In this document: piece by piece, positions 40,975 through 50,876 of the stretch
Position numbering within the stretch: the first letter of the stretch is position 1
How the letters are laid out: every line of letters starts with the position of its first letter
Source of the DNA: Hyphomicrobiales bacterium
Lineage (GTDB): Bacteria; Pseudomonadota; Alphaproteobacteria; Rhizobiales; Xanthobacteraceae
Reading direction: 5' to 3'
Length of the DNA stretch: 64,000 nt
Assembly: GCA_017305535.1 (NCBI GenBank)
Contig: JAFKKN010000004.1
Coordinates: forward strand, 310,001-374,000
The notes under the pieces: generated by a model
What the model was told of the DNA's origin: nothing
Seen by the model: the letters and a program-made list of their open reading frames with translations, nothing else
Database searches by the model: none
Translations under genes and position numbers: made by a program

Positions 40975-42855
40975 TTACGCCCCTTCGAACTGCAATCGCG
41001 CCAGGCGCGCGTAGAGTCCGTTGGCGGCAACGAGCGAGGCGTGCGTGCCCTGCTCGACGATGCGGCCCTGATCCATCACCAGAATCCGGTCGCACGACAG
41101 CACGGTAGCGAGGCGGTGGGCGATCACCAGCGTGGTGCGGTGGCGCATCAGTTCTTCCAGCGCGGTCTGCACCAGCGTCTCGGATTCGGCGTCGAGCGAC
41201 GAGGTCGCTTCATCCAGCAGCAATAGCGGCGCATCGCGCAAAATCGCGCGCGCGATCGCGATGCGCTGGCGCTGGCCGCCGGACAGCGTTACGCCACGCT
41301 CACCGAGCGGTGTGTCGAACCCGTTCGGCAGCCGCCTGATGAACTCGCTGGCGTGGGCGAGATCGGCGGCGCGCTCGACCTCGGCATCAGTGGCGCCTAA
41401 CCGACCGAAGCGGATGTTTTCGCGCGCGCTCGCGGCGAACACCACGGACTCCTGCGGCACCAGCGCAATGCGCTGCCGCACCGCTTGCGGCGACACCGAT
41501 TTGATCGGCACGCCGTCATAGGAAATCTCGCCGGAGGCCGGATCGTAGAACCGTAGCAGCAGGTGAAACAGCGTGCTCTTGCCGGCGCCGGACGGACCGA
41601 CAATGGCGACCTTCTCGCCGGCGCGCACCGACAACGAGATGCCGTCGATGACATTGGCCTGCGGTCGCGTCGGATAGGCGAAACGCACATTGTCGAACGC
41701 CACGTCCCCGCGCGCGGGTTCCGGCAACAGCCGCGCGACCTTCGGCGCGACGATGGCCGGCTTGACGTTGAGGATTTCGAACAACCGCTCGGCGGCGCCG
41801 GAGGCCGACGATACTTCGCCCCACACTTCGCTGAGCTGGCCGAGCCCCGCCGCAGCGAACGCGGCATACAACACGAACTGGCCGAGACGGCCGGCTGTCA
41901 TATCGCCGACCAGCACGTCGTGCGAACCGACCCACAGGATCATCACCACGCTGCTGAAGACGATAAAAATCACGATGGCGGTCAGCGTCGCGCGCGCCTG
42001 CGTCGAGCGCCGCGCCGCCTCATAGGCTGTTTCGACCTCGCCGCTGAACCGTGTCGACGCCAGCCGCTCGTTGGTGAACGCCTGCACGGTGCGGATTGCA
42101 TTCACCAGTTCGGATGCATAGGCGGTGGCATCCGCGAGCGTGTCCTGCGCGTTGCGCGACAGCCGCCGCACCCAGCGACCGAACGCCACCAGCGGCAGCA
42201 CGATCAACGGAATCGCCGCCAGCACGAAGCCGGACAGGCGCGGACTGGTGATCACCATCATCGACGCCGCGCCGACGAACAGCACGAAATTGCGCAACGC
42301 GATCGACACCGACGAGCCGACCGCCGATTTGATCTGCGTGGTGTCGGCGGTCAGGCGCGAAATCAGTTCGCCACTGCGCGCGGAATCGAAGAAGCGCGGC
42401 GACAGCGAGGTCAGATGCGCGAACACGTCGCCACGCAGATCGGCGACGATGCGGTCGCCCAATGTCGTCACCAGATAGAAGCGTAGCGCGCTGGCGCCGG
42501 CCAGCACCGCGACCACCGCGAGCATCACGCTGAAGTAGCTGTTGATCATCGCGATGCCTTCGGGGCTGAAGCCGAAGTCGATCATGCGACGCACGGCGAT
42601 GGGCACCACCAGTGTCGTCAACGCAGCGACAATCAGCGCGATCAACGCAAGAAAGGCGCGGCCGCGATAGCGCGCGACATAGGGCGCCAACGCCAGCAGC
42701 GGGCGCAGCCCTTTGCGGCGATCGTTCGCCGGCGCTTCCGCGTCGGCCTGGGCATGTGCCACGAAATCGGCCTCGGCGACCGTCTCCATCGGCGTCGGAT
42801 CGAGCGGCACCGCCGTCGCCTGCCGTTGATCGTTCCGCCGCAATACCGGACTCAT
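40975..42855 (-). CDS. ABC transporter, fused permease and ATP-binding protein (MsbA-like exporter half)
   Basis: A 626-residue half-exporter that should work as a dimer. Six membrane helices lie in about residues 60-340 ([56 protein letters not shown]). The nucleotide-binding domain has Walker [12 protein letters not shown]-loop [12 protein letters not shown], signature [16 protein letters not shown], Walker [13 protein letters not shown] and the switch His in VIAHRLATV. The Pro/Ala-rich first 50 residues are unlike MsbA. ATG 42855 is taken; a TTG six codons upstream exists. Substrate unknown; a lipid or peptide is possible. It is divergent from rpmE. Confidence 0.9.
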   Translation of the reverse strand: MSPVLRRNDQRQATAVPLDPTPMETVAEADFVAHAQADAEAPANDRRKGLRPLLALAPYVARYRGRAFLALIALIVAALTTLVVPIAVRRMIDFGFSPEGIAMINSYFSVMLAVVAVLAGASALRFYLVTTLGDRIVADLRGDVFAHLTSLSPRFFDSARSGELISRLTADTTQIKSAVGSSVSIALRNFVLFVGAASMMVITSPRLSGFVLAAIPLIVLPLVAFGRWVRRLSRNAQDTLADATAYASELVNAIRTVQAFTNERLASTRFSGEVETAYEAARRSTQARATLTAIVIFIVFSSVVMILWVGSHDVLVGDMTAGRLGQFVLYAAFAAAGLGQLSEVWGEVSSASGAAERLFEILNVKPAIVAPKVARLLPEPARGDVAFDNVRFAYPTRPQANVIDGISLSVRAGEKVAIVGPSGAGKSTLFHLLLRFYDPASGEISYDGVPIKSVSPQAVRQRIALVPQESVVFAASARENIRFGRLGATDAEVERAADLAHASEFIRRLPNGFDTPLGERGVTLSGGQRQRIAIARAILRDAPLLLLDEATSSLDAESETLVQTALEELMRHRTTLVIAHRLATVLSCDRILVMDQGRIVEQGTHASLVAANGLYARLARLQFEGA

Positions 42856-42954
42856 CTCGCCTCGCAGTCCCAACCAGATCGCACTTTATAACAGCTCCAG
42901 AGAAGCCCAAGCTCCATAGGCCCAGCCACGCCCGCTGGCAAATCGCGCAGGCGC

Positions 42955-42982
42955 TTGTCTCGGCACCGCGTCTGCGTTATAG
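42955..42982 (+). promoter_or_regulatory. Candidate sigma70-type promoter of rpmE
   Basis: TTGTCT (42955-42960) and TTATAG (42977-42982), separated by 16 bases, lie 64 bases before the rpmE start codon. Spacing and hexamers fit a housekeeping promoter, as expected for a ribosomal protein gene. Confidence 0.4.
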
Positions 42983-43046
42983 AGCGCCGCAAATCCCGTA
43001 CTTTGATCAATCGCAATGAAGGCGCCGGGCGCGCCAGAGGTATGCC

Positions 43047-43274
43047 ATGAAAGCCGAAATTCACCCGGATTATCATAACATTACGGTCGTTATGACCGAC
43101 GGGACCGAATACCAGACGCGCTCCACCTGGGGCAAGGCGGGCGACAAGCTGAACCTCGATATCGACCCGAAGTCGCATCCGGCCTGGACCGGCGGCACCC
43201 AGCAGCTGCTCGATCGCGGCGGCCGCGTCTCGCGCTTCCAGAAGAAATTCTCCGGGTTCCTCAAGAAGGACTGA
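43047..43274 (+). CDS. rpmE: 50S ribosomal protein L31
   Basis: A 75-residue protein beginning [20 protein letters not shown], the L31 signature, with [22 protein letters not shown] near the end. It lacks the CxxC zinc cysteines, so it is the C-minus, zinc-independent form. It is a single gene followed by a strong terminator. Confidence 0.95.
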   Translation: MKAEIHPDYHNITVVMTDGTEYQTRSTWGKAGDKLNLDIDPKSHPAWTGGTQQLLDRGGRVSRFQKKFSGFLKKD

Positions 43275-43325
43275 GGCTTTCGCCTCGCCACCGGCCGACG
43301 CCTGGCAGGCAACCCGCGACGCAAC

Positions 43326-43357
43326 AAAAAGGCCCCGGTTCGCGCCGGGGCCTTTTT
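43326..43357 (+). terminator. Intrinsic terminator after rpmE (bidirectional)
   Basis: AAAAA, stem GGCCCCGG, loop TTCGCG, stem CCGGGGCC, then TTTTT. The A run before and the T run after allow it to work in both directions: for rpmE on plus, and less probably on minus for the rcdA transcript. Confidence 0.85.
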
Positions 43358-43417
43358 GTATGGAATTGGCAGGTTGCGCGAACCGAGCCTATACGTCACG
43401 AAGCATTCAGCCTCATC

Positions 43418-43539
43418 CGTCATGCCCGGCTTTATGCTGGGCATCCACGTCTTAAAGGCATTGCCAGTTCAAAGACGTGGATGGCCGGGACAAAAGGGCG
43501 TTCACGCCCGTCTTCGACGGACTGTGCCCGGCCATGCCG
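43418..43539. repeat. Family B palindromic repeat, copy B7 (long form, reversed)
   Basis: Begins CGTCATGCCCGGC and ends GTGCCCGGCCATGCCG; the extra arm (GGCGTTCACGCCCGTCTTCG) is on the right and is degenerate compared with B5. It sits between the convergent rpmE and rcdA genes. Confidence 0.75.
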
Positions 43540-43572
43540 AACGTCATTGATCCGACCTCGGTTCTTCGTGCT

Positions 43573-44097
43573 TCAGCCGGTCTGGCGCTCGAAGGCCGCC
43601 CGCAGCCGGTTGAGCTGCGGCGCCAGCGGGTTACCGATTGCGGCAGGGCGCTCCGTGAGCGGCGAATGGATGGTGGCGTCGAGACGGCGCACCTTGGCCT
43701 GCAACGTCACCGAGCGCGCAATCAGATCCTGCAACTGCGACGGCAGCTTCTCCAGCATGTCATCCGCGCCGGGTTCGGCCGCAGTGAGCTTCACCTTGGT
43801 CTTTTCACGATTGGCCTGGGTCAGCGTCATCTCGCCCTCCTTCACCGCGCGATGCAGAAGAAGCCACGAAGCCAACTGCATCAGCCGCGTCGTCAGGCGC
43901 ATGCTTTCGGTGGCGTAGGTCAGGCCGACAGGACGATCGAGGGTCTTGGCCTCGGTGCGGCCGGGGCCGTCAAGATAGGCGGCGGTTTCTTCCACGAGGT
44001 CCATGCCTTCGCGGAACAAGGTGCCGAACGCTACCGAGTTGGTCAGTCGCTCGCTGAACTGGACGAGACCCGCTTCGCTTTGGGAACGATCCGACAT
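43573..44097 (-). CDS. rcdA: DUF1465 protein, RcdA family (regulator of CtrA degradation)
   Basis: A 174-residue all-helical protein with the family run FSERLTNSVAFGTLFREGMD, VEETAAYLDGPGR, YATESMRLTTRLMQLASWLL and QAKVRRLDATIHSP. In Caulobacter, RcdA (same family) is an adaptor that helps ClpXP degrade CtrA at the stalked pole; the disordered C-terminal tail is important there, and a short tail is present here too. CtrA and ClpXP are not in the window. It is a single gene with no close same-strand partner. Confidence 0.83.
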   Translation of the reverse strand: MSDRSQSEAGLVQFSERLTNSVAFGTLFREGMDLVEETAAYLDGPGRTEAKTLDRPVGLTYATESMRLTTRLMQLASWLLLHRAVKEGEMTLTQANREKTKVKLTAAEPGADDMLEKLPSQLQDLIARSVTLQAKVRRLDATIHSPLTERPAAIGNPLAPQLNRLRAAFERQTG

Positions 44098-44611
44098 CGC
44101 TTAACGCCTCACGCTACTGATTACGTCCATCGTGCCGCTCCGCTTCCATTGGAATGACAGTTCGTTCGTTACACGCATTGCTTAACGCGCGGGTCCGATT
44201 CGTTCTGCCACTTCACCGGCGTCTCGCCGAATGATCCAACGCGCGGTCGGCTTATGGTGAACAAATCATTACTCCCGGCGGAACGGGAGTCCAGCCGACG
44301 CGTCGGACAAACCGAAATTATGGTTTCCAAGCCGGCGACCGGGAACTTGTCGCGTTTTGACGCAAAAAAAAGCCGCCGAAGACCGGCGGCTTGAAGTGGT
44401 TTAACAGGGAGGCGTCAAACAGAGTGGACAGGAGCCACTCGGTGTCCAAACGAGGACAATTTCAGTCATAAACCAGAAGCCTTAACTGATCGTAAATGAA
44501 TGATTCTGTTTAAGGTTCGTTTGCCATGTCGGCCATTGGCCGATACCGAACCCATGCTCCGCGCAAGCGATGTCCCGCATTGGGTCAATGACCTACGACT
44601 TCGAGAACAAC
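44098..44611. other. Long intergenic region between rcdA and the DUF1192 gene
   Basis: About 510 bases, both flanking genes on minus. It holds the terminator at 44363-44393 and, to its left, the probable rcdA promoter region. An inverted pair CTCCCGGCGGAACGGGAG lies near 44273-44290. To the right there is an AT-richer part (44470-44520) with TTAACTGATCG and GTTTAAGG. No ORF with an RBS was found. Confidence 0.5.
44363..44393 (-). terminator. Intrinsic terminator downstream of the DUF1192 gene
   Basis: Read on minus: stem AAGCCGCCGG, loop TCTT, stem CGGCGGCTT followed by a run of eight T. It lies about 220 bases after the DUF1192 stop, so that transcript may have a long 3' tail, or another small RNA may end here. 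Confidence 0.8.
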
Positions 44612-44803
44612 CTACGTTTTGAAAAAGCTGTTTGCGGCGTCCTTCGAAGCGCGCTTTTTCGTCATGGCCTGATCGAGCCGTTCGATCTCGGCCTTCAGCA
44701 ACGCGATGCGCTCGCCGAGTTCATCGACCGACAACAGCGAGAGGTCCTGACCGATTTCGTGGTTCACCTTCTTCCGCGGCTTGTCGTCGTCCTCGCCGGC
44801 CAT
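44612..44803 (-). CDS. DUF1192 family small protein
   Basis: A 63-residue charged protein: MAGEDDDKPRKKVNHEIGQD, then LSLLSVDELGERIALLKAEIE, which is the DUF1192 helix, and an ending KRASKDAANSFFK. Members are widespread in Rhizobiales and have no established function. It is divergent from the quinone oxidoreductase gene, with about 100 bp between. Confidence 0.85.
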   Translation of the reverse strand: MAGEDDDKPRKKVNHEIGQDLSLLSVDELGERIALLKAEIERLDQAMTKKRASKDAANSFFKT

Positions 44804-44907
44804 CGCGTGCCTCCCCGTCGTTGCACTTTCTTTCCCGGGACCGATACCCTCTCCGCTTCAAGACGCTATAAGCAGAACCGGTTCCCGCACTGAGAAGAGG
44901 ACAAATC

Positions 44908-45906
44908 ATGGAAAAGCTGCCCGCGCAAATGACCGTCATCGGCATCAGCAAGCCCGGCGGCCCCGAGGTTTTGCTCCCGGAAACCCGCCCGGTTCCAACA
45001 CCCGGCCCCGGTGAATTGCTGGTCAAGGTTGCCGCCGCCGGCGTCAACCGGCCCGACGTGGCGCAGCGCTCCGGCAGCTATCCGCCGCCGCCCGGCGCCA
45101 GCGACCTGCCCGGCCTCGAGATCGCCGGCGAAGTGGTCGCGGTCGGCCCCGGCGCGACGCGACACAAGATCGGCGACAAGGTGATGTCGCTGGTGGCAGG
45201 CGGCGGTTACGCTGAATATTGCATCGCGCCGGATGCGCAGGCGATTACGGTTCCCGATGCGCTATCGATCATCGAGGCCGGCGCCACGCCGGAAACCCTG
45301 ATGACGGTGTGGCATAACGTGTTCGAACGCGGACAATTGCAGGCGGGCGAAACCATGCTGATCCATGGCGGCTCGTCCGGCATCGGCACCATGGCGATTC
45401 AACTGGCGAAGGCGTTCGGTGCCAAGGTCATCGTCACTGTGGGTTCGCAGGACAAGGCCGACGCCTGCCTCAAGCTCGGCGCGGATCACGCCATCAACTA
45501 CAAGACGCAGGATTTCGTCGCCGTCAGTCGGGAACTTACCGGTGGCAATGGTCCAAACCTCATCATCGACATGGTCGGCGGCGACTACATCGAGAAGAAT
45601 TACGACGCCGCCGCGATGGACGGACGCATCGTCCAGATCGCATTCCTCGGCGGGCCGAAGGCGACGGTGAACTTCGCCAAGCTGATGACCAAGCGGCTTG
45701 TCCACACCGGTTCGACGCTGCGGCCGCGCAGCCCGGCCGATAAAGCCGCGATGGTTGCCGCTATCGAGGCGAAGGTGATGCCGCTGATCCGCGCCGGCAA
45801 GGTGAAACCCCTGATCGACAGCACGTTTGCACTGCGCAACGCGGCCGATGCCCATCGCCGGATGGAAACCAGCCAACATGTTGGCAAAATTGTGTTGACG
45901 GTGTGA
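44908..45906 (+). CDS. NAD(P)H:quinone oxidoreductase, PIG3/zeta-crystallin type (MDR superfamily)
   Basis: A zinc-free medium-chain reductase of 332 residues. The N-terminal GroES-like domain has EVLLPETRPVPTPGPGELLV and AAAGVNRPDVAQRSGSYPPP, the PIG3 hallmark. The Rossmann domain has LIHGGSSGIGTMAIQLAKAF and ADHAINYKTQDF. C-terminal TSQHVGKIVLTV is typical. NADPH is the likely cofactor. The start has GAAGAGGAC upstream. It is a single gene. Confidence 0.9.
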   Translation: MEKLPAQMTVIGISKPGGPEVLLPETRPVPTPGPGELLVKVAAAGVNRPDVAQRSGSYPPPPGASDLPGLEIAGEVVAVGPGATRHKIGDKVMSLVAGGGYAEYCIAPDAQAITVPDALSIIEAGATPETLMTVWHNVFERGQLQAGETMLIHGGSSGIGTMAIQLAKAFGAKVIVTVGSQDKADACLKLGADHAINYKTQDFVAVSRELTGGNGPNLIIDMVGGDYIEKNYDAAAMDGRIVQIAFLGGPKATVNFAKLMTKRLVHTGSTLRPRSPADKAAMVAAIEAKVMPLIRAGKVKPLIDSTFALRNAADAHRRMETSQHVGKIVLTV

Positions 45907-46091
45907 CGCGTGAGATCGCGGCTGGAAAGCCTTTGAATTCCCAAGCATCCATGGCATTTATCGCGGCCGGGGGGACGGGCCGATAGCAACGGGGTTTTGA
46001 TCGGCCTGCGTGGGCGTCTTCCGTGTCCGTTTCGTTGCCTCGCGCAACGCTGTCATTGTCGCGTGGCGCCGTTCAACGTGGAGACTCGAGA

Positions 46092-48968
46092 TTGCGTCCG
46101 ATCAGGTTTCTTGCGCTGCTGGCGCTCGGCCTCACGCTATGGGTTTCGATGTTGCCCGCCTATGCCGTCGACGCGGTCAGCGTCCGCAGCGACGCAGCCG
46201 CCATCGATCTCACCGCGGTTCTCGAACATCAGCATAGCGACACCGATCGCATCCAGGTATCGACCGCGCCCGGTACCGACGGCATCGTGCGCCGCGTCGA
46301 AGTGCGCGCGCGCGAAGGCGGACAGAACTGGGTGGTGTTCGCGCTCGCCAACAACACCGACGATCAACTCGATCGCCTGATCGTCGCGCCGCATTATCGC
46401 ATCGTCTCGTCCGGCCTGCTGTGGCCCGACCTCGGCCTGTCGCGCATCGCGACCATTACGCCGTCGACCGGCGACCGTCCCGAGCGGCAGGAGAATCCCA
46501 CCGCCGACGTCTTCCGCATCACGCTCGATCCCGGCGCAGTCGTCACCTTCGTCGCCGAACTGCGCACCGACAAGCTGCCGCAGCTCTATCTGTGGGAGCC
46601 CGACGCCTACAAGGACAAGGTCAACTCCTTCACGCTGTATCAGGGCATCGTCATCGGCATTTCCGGCCTCTTGGCGCTGGTGCTGACGATCCTGTTCGTG
46701 GTGAAGGGCAGCATCATGTTTCCCGCCGCCGCCGCGCTGGCATGGGCGGTGCTGGTCTACATCGGCGTCGATTTCGGTTTCTGGGGCAAGGTGCTGGATA
46801 TGTCGGCCGGCGCCGAACGCATCTGGCGCGCGTCGGGCGAAGCAATCCTTGCCGCGACGCTGCTGGTGTTCCTGTTCGCCTATCTCAATCTCAACCGCTG
46901 GCACGTACGCTATTCGCATATCACGCTGGGCTGGCTCGCCTTCCTCGGTTCCCTCGTGGCACTGGCGCTGTTCGATCCCGCCGTTGCCTCCGGCATTGCC
47001 CGTATCTCGCTGGCAATGATCGCGGTTTGTGGTTTCGCGTTGATTGTCTATCTCTCGACCCACGGCTTCGACCGCGCGGTGCTGCTGATCCCGACCTGGT
47101 TCCTGCTGGTGGTGTGGGTGATCGCCGCCGGCATGACGGTGGAAGGCAGCGTCACCAACGATATCGTCGGCCCGGCGCTGCTCGGCGGCCTGGTGCTGAT
47201 CGTAATGCTGATCGGCTTCACGGTGATGCAACACGCCTTCGCCGGCGGCGCGGCCGGCGGCACCGTCTCCGATGTCGAACGCCGCGCGCTGGCGCTGACC
47301 GGCTCCGGCGACCTGATCTGGGACTGGGACGTCGCCGCCGACAAGGTATTTACCAGCCCGGAAACCGAAACATTGCTCGGCCTGAAACGCGGCACACTGG
47401 AAGACGCCGCCGCCGTCTGGCTCGAGGTGCTGCATCCGCTCGATCAGGATCGCTTCCGCGCCGCGCTCGACAGCGTGCTCGATCAACGCCGCGGGCGACT
47501 GGTGCAGGACTTCCGCCTGCGCACCGCCGACGGACATTTCATGTGGTTCTCGCTGAAAGCCCGCCCCGTCGTCGGCTCCGACGGCGAGGTACTCCGCGTG
47601 ATCGGCACCCTCACCGACGTTACCGACCTCAAGAACGCCGAGGAACGACTGCTGCACGACTCGGTGAACGACAACCTCACCGGCCTGCCGAACCGAAAAC
47701 TGTTCCTCGATCGCCTCGCCAGCCTGAGCAACCTGTCGAAGTCCGTGCCAGCGATGCGGCCGACCGTGATGGTGATCGACATCGACCGCTTCAAGCAGGT
47801 CAACGATTCCGTCGGCGTCGCGGTGGGTGATTCAATTTTGCTGACATTGGCGCGGCGATTGACGCGTATCCTCAAACCGCAGGATACGCTGGCGCGTCTC
47901 GGCGGCGACCAGTTCGGCCTGATTCTGATGTCGGAACAGGAATCGCCGCGCATCACCGCTTTCGCCGAAACCATCCGCAAGACCATCCGCGCGCCGATCG
48001 CCTTCAACGACCGCGAGATTTTCCTCACCGCCTCGATCGGCCTCGCGCTCAGCGATCCGCAGACCGTGCCGAACGACGAACTGGTGAAGGACGCCGAACT
48101 CGCGATGTATCATTCCAAGCGGATCGGCGGGGATCGCATCGACGTCTACAAACCGGCGATGCGCGCGCGCAAGACCGACCGCCTGACGCTGGAATCCGAA
48201 CTGCGCCGTGCCATCGAGCGCGAGGAAATCACTATCCTCTATCAGCCGATCGTGCGGCTCGAGGATCGCTCCATCGCCGGCTTCGAAGCATTGGCGCGCT
48301 GGGACCATCCGAAGCTCGGCCGCATGTCGCCGATCGAATTCATCGGGATTGCCGAACAGAGCGGACTGATCATCGATCTCGGCATGTTCGTGATGGATCA
48401 GGCCGCGCGCCAGCTCAGCATCTGGCAGCGCGCGACACGCACGTCCCGCGCACCAATCTTCGTCAGCGTCAACGTCTCGTCACGGCAGTTGCTGCGGCAC
48501 GACCTGATCCACGACATCCGCACAGTACTGTCGCGCTCCTCGATCACGCGCGGCACGTTGAAGCTGGAATTGACCGAGTCGCTGGTGATGGAAAACCCGG
48601 AGCACGCAGCACAGATGCTGCAACGGATCCGCGAACTCGGCGTCGGATTGTCGCTCGACGATTTCGGCACCGGCCATTCATCGCTGGCCTATCTGCAACG
48701 CTTCCCGTTCGACACCATCAAGATCGACCAGTCGTTCGTTCGTACCACCAGCCGCGGCACCCGCCCGGTGATCCTGAAATCGATCATCGCGTTGGCCCAC
48801 GATCTCGGCATGGACGTGGTGGCGGAAGGCGCGGAAACCGATTCCGACGCAGTGGAGCTTTATCAGCTCGGTTGCGAATACGCGCAGGGCTTTGCCTTCG
48901 GCGAGCCGATGGACACCGAAGCCGCGATGCGCCTCCTCACCGAGGAACGGCTCGAAGCCACGCATTGA
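46092..48968 (+). CDS. Membrane sensor with 7TM-DISM-like, PAS, degenerate GGDEF and EAL domains (c-di-GMP phosphodiesterase)
   Basis: About 958 residues. A signal peptide (RPIRFLALLALGLTLWVSML) is followed by a periplasmic 7TMR-DISM-type extracellular domain, then about eight helices (FTLYQGIVIGISGLLALVLT onward to about residue 390), a PAS/PAC domain (LIWDWDVAADKVFTSPETET) at about 410-530, GGDEF at about 535-690 and EAL at about 715-955. The GGDEF site reads LGGDQFGL, so cyclase activity is doubtful. The EAL site is complete: FEALARWDHP, NVSSRQLL, ELTESLVME, DDFGTGHSSLAYL, KIDQSFV, AEGAET. TTG 46092 has GGAGA seven bases upstream; GTG 46023 is an alternative. Confidence 0.85.
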   Translation: MRPIRFLALLALGLTLWVSMLPAYAVDAVSVRSDAAAIDLTAVLEHQHSDTDRIQVSTAPGTDGIVRRVEVRAREGGQNWVVFALANNTDDQLDRLIVAPHYRIVSSGLLWPDLGLSRIATITPSTGDRPERQENPTADVFRITLDPGAVVTFVAELRTDKLPQLYLWEPDAYKDKVNSFTLYQGIVIGISGLLALVLTILFVVKGSIMFPAAAALAWAVLVYIGVDFGFWGKVLDMSAGAERIWRASGEAILAATLLVFLFAYLNLNRWHVRYSHITLGWLAFLGSLVALALFDPAVASGIARISLAMIAVCGFALIVYLSTHGFDRAVLLIPTWFLLVVWVIAAGMTVEGSVTNDIVGPALLGGLVLIVMLIGFTVMQHAFAGGAAGGTVSDVERRALALTGSGDLIWDWDVAADKVFTSPETETLLGLKRGTLEDAAAVWLEVLHPLDQDRFRAALDSVLDQRRGRLVQDFRLRTADGHFMWFSLKARPVVGSDGEVLRVIGTLTDVTDLKNAEERLLHDSVNDNLTGLPNRKLFLDRLASLSNLSKSVPAMRPTVMVIDIDRFKQVNDSVGVAVGDSILLTLARRLTRILKPQDTLARLGGDQFGLILMSEQESPRITAFAETIRKTIRAPIAFNDREIFLTASIGLALSDPQTVPNDELVKDAELAMYHSKRIGGDRIDVYKPAMRARKTDRLTLESELRRAIEREEITILYQPIVRLEDRSIAGFEALARWDHPKLGRMSPIEFIGIAEQSGLIIDLGMFVMDQAARQLSIWQRATRTSRAPIFVSVNVSSRQLLRHDLIHDIRTVLSRSSITRGTLKLELTESLVMENPEHAAQMLQRIRELGVGLSLDDFGTGHSSLAYLQRFPFDTIKIDQSFVRTTSRGTRPVILKSIIALAHDLGMDVVAEGAETDSDAVELYQLGCEYAQGFAFGEPMDTEAAMRLLTEERLEATH

Positions 48969-49040
48969 AGCATCGTCGATGACGGCATTGTCATCCGATC
49001 AGGAATTCATTTTGCGCGCGGACTAGCCAGCCTGAAAGAC

Positions 49041-49066
49041 GTCGTCCCCGCGCAAGCGGGGACGAC
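49041..49066. repeat. Single family A palindrome (solo arm, copy A6)
   Basis: GTCGTCCCCGC, GCAA, GCGGGGACGAC: a perfect 11-bp stem with a GNRA-like GCAA loop. It lacks the paired second arm and the spacer pieces of the other family A units. It lies between the convergent EAL and YqgE genes. Confidence 0.85.
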
Positions 49067-49144
49067 ATCGTGGGTGGCGATACGTTTTACGATAAACCGC
49101 TTTCGAAGCGGACCGTCAGAATGATGGCGCGGGAGCCATCACAC

Positions 49145-49807
49145 TCACGCATGTCCCGCCGCGTTCGACAGCGTGCCGGGATCGATGCCGATCTTGCGCA
49201 GCGCGCGGCTGTATTTGTCCTCGGCATCGGTGCCGAACACGAGATCGGAATCCGCCGGGCAATGCAGCCAGCCATTTTCCTGGATTTCGCTTTCAAGCTG
49301 GCCCGGCGCCCAGCCGGCATAACCGAGCGCCAGAATGGCATGGCGAGGGCCGGTGCCCGAGGCGATCGCCTTGAGGATGTCCAGCGTCGCGGTGAGGCAG
49401 ATGTCGTCGTCGATCGGCAGCGTCGCATCCTTGATGAAGAAGTCGCTGGAATGCAGCACGAAACCACGCCCGGTCTCGACCGGGCCGCCCTTCAGCACCT
49501 TCATCGATTCCGCGTTTTCCGGCAGCTTGATCTGATCCGCTTCAGGAATGATTTGCAGTTGCACCAGCAACTCAGGAAAATCGATGCTGCCGGCGGGACG
49601 ATTGACGATAATCCCCATCGCACCTTCGGAGGAATGCGCGCACAGATAGATCACCGACCGTGCGAAGCGCTCATCCTCCATCACCGGCATCGCAACCAAC
49701 AACTGACCGTCAAGGTATCCGCTGCCGCCTTCGACATCGGGTCCGGCTGACTTCGCACCAGTTGCCTTGCGGAGGCCGATTTTCGATGTTTTGCTCGCGG
49801 GATTCAT
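49145..49807 (-). CDS. YqgE/AlgH family protein
   Basis: A 220-residue cytoplasmic protein: [59 protein letters not shown] and [20 protein letters not shown] are the family landmarks in order. The function is not established; AlgH was reported as an alginate regulator in Pseudomonas. An N-terminal tail of about 28 residues is basic and variable. It is divergent from the DsbD-like gene. Confidence 0.92.
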   Translation of the reverse strand: MNPASKTSKIGLRKATGAKSAGPDVEGGSGYLDGQLLVAMPVMEDERFARSVIYLCAHSSEGAMGIIVNRPAGSIDFPELLVQLQIIPEADQIKLPENAESMKVLKGGPVETGRGFVLHSSDFFIKDATLPIDDDICLTATLDILKAIASGTGPRHAILALGYAGWAPGQLESEIQENGWLHCPADSDLVFGTDAEDKYSRALRKIGIDPGTLSNAAGHA

Positions 49808-49935
49808 GGCTGCCTGCCCTCGCCTAGCTTCACATCCTGATATTGGGCGCCGTTCCTGTCAATCAAGCGGCGCTCGGCGGATGGATCACACGCAATTCAA
49901 TGGTTTAGCCGACCGCATCCCTGTAAAGACGTCAT

Positions 49936-50775
49936 ATGACCGCAATAGTTCCCTCTCGCCTCGCAATTGGCTTCACCGCATTGCTTCTGACCTGCACGAC
50001 GTTCACCGGCGCACGCGCGCAGGATGCATCACCGTGGGCGCAGGACGATCATTCGGCGGTACGCCTGTTGGCCGGATCACGCAGCGGCGCGGTCGTCCTC
50101 GGTGGCATCGCGTTTCGCCTGCAACCGGGCTGGAAAACCTATTGGCGCACGCCCGGCGATTCCGGTGTGCCGCCACGCTTCGATTTCTCCAAATCGGACA
50201 ACGTTGAGGCGGTGACGGTGCTGTGGCCGGCGCCGCAGCCTTTTCCTGACGGCGCGGGCGGCACCTCGCTCGGTTACAAGGATCAGGTCGTGCTTCCGTT
50301 GCGCATCGCCTTGAAGGCGGCCGACAAACCGGCGGTGCTGCGCATGGCGATCAGCTACGCGGTGTGCGACAAGCTGTGCGTGCCAGTGGAAGCCAATGCC
50401 GAACTGCCTTTCGTCAACGTTGCCAGCACCGAGGACAACACGCTCTCCGGCGCGCTCGATCTCGTGCCGAAGCCGGCGAATGTCGGCGATCCCAATCCGC
50501 TGACGATTCGCGATGTTCGCCGCGATGGGCCGACGAATGTGATCGTCGACGTCGCAGCGACAAACGCCGACAAACTGCACCTCTATGTCGAAGGTCCGAC
50601 GCCGGATTGGTCGCTGCCGTTACCGAAGCTGGTCGACCCCGCCACATCCGATCTCAAGCGCTTCACGTTTGCGCTCGACGGATTGCCGTCGGGGGCCAAC
50701 CCGGACGGCGCGGCGCTGAAGTTCACGCTGGTCGGCGGCAATCGCGCCTACGAATTCAACGTCAATCTGCAATAG
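49936..50775 (+). CDS. Exported protein with DsbD N-terminal-like (DsbC_N/DsbDalpha) domain
   Basis: A 279-residue periplasmic protein with a signal peptide (LAIGFTALLLTCTTFTGARA). The mature part resembles the alpha domain of DsbD/ScsB: FRLQPGWKTYWRTPGDSGVP, GYKDQVVLPLRIALKA, and a conserved cysteine pair in SYAVCDKLCVPVEA, spaced CxxxC. The transmembrane and thioredoxin domains of full DsbD are absent, so it may pass electrons with a separate partner, for instance a CcdA-like protein encoded elsewhere. No redox genes are adjacent. Confidence 0.8.
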   Translation: MTAIVPSRLAIGFTALLLTCTTFTGARAQDASPWAQDDHSAVRLLAGSRSGAVVLGGIAFRLQPGWKTYWRTPGDSGVPPRFDFSKSDNVEAVTVLWPAPQPFPDGAGGTSLGYKDQVVLPLRIALKAADKPAVLRMAISYAVCDKLCVPVEANAELPFVNVASTEDNTLSGALDLVPKPANVGDPNPLTIRDVRRDGPTNVIVDVAATNADKLHLYVEGPTPDWSLPLPKLVDPATSDLKRFTFALDGLPSGANPDGAALKFTLVGGNRAYEFNVNLQ

Positions 50776-50876
50776 CAGGACGTTATTGCCGAATAGCCGA
50801 CTGGCCGGATCGTTCGCCTCCGAGCAGGCATTTTGCTGCGTCTTGGTTGGCCGCGTATCCAACCGAATCTTAACGA

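Noticed and set aside
44482-44496. TTAA-N7-TAAA as a CtrA site for rcdA
   Set aside because: It is about 385 bp before rcdA, and an intrinsic terminator lies between, so it is badly placed; the match also has a mismatch.
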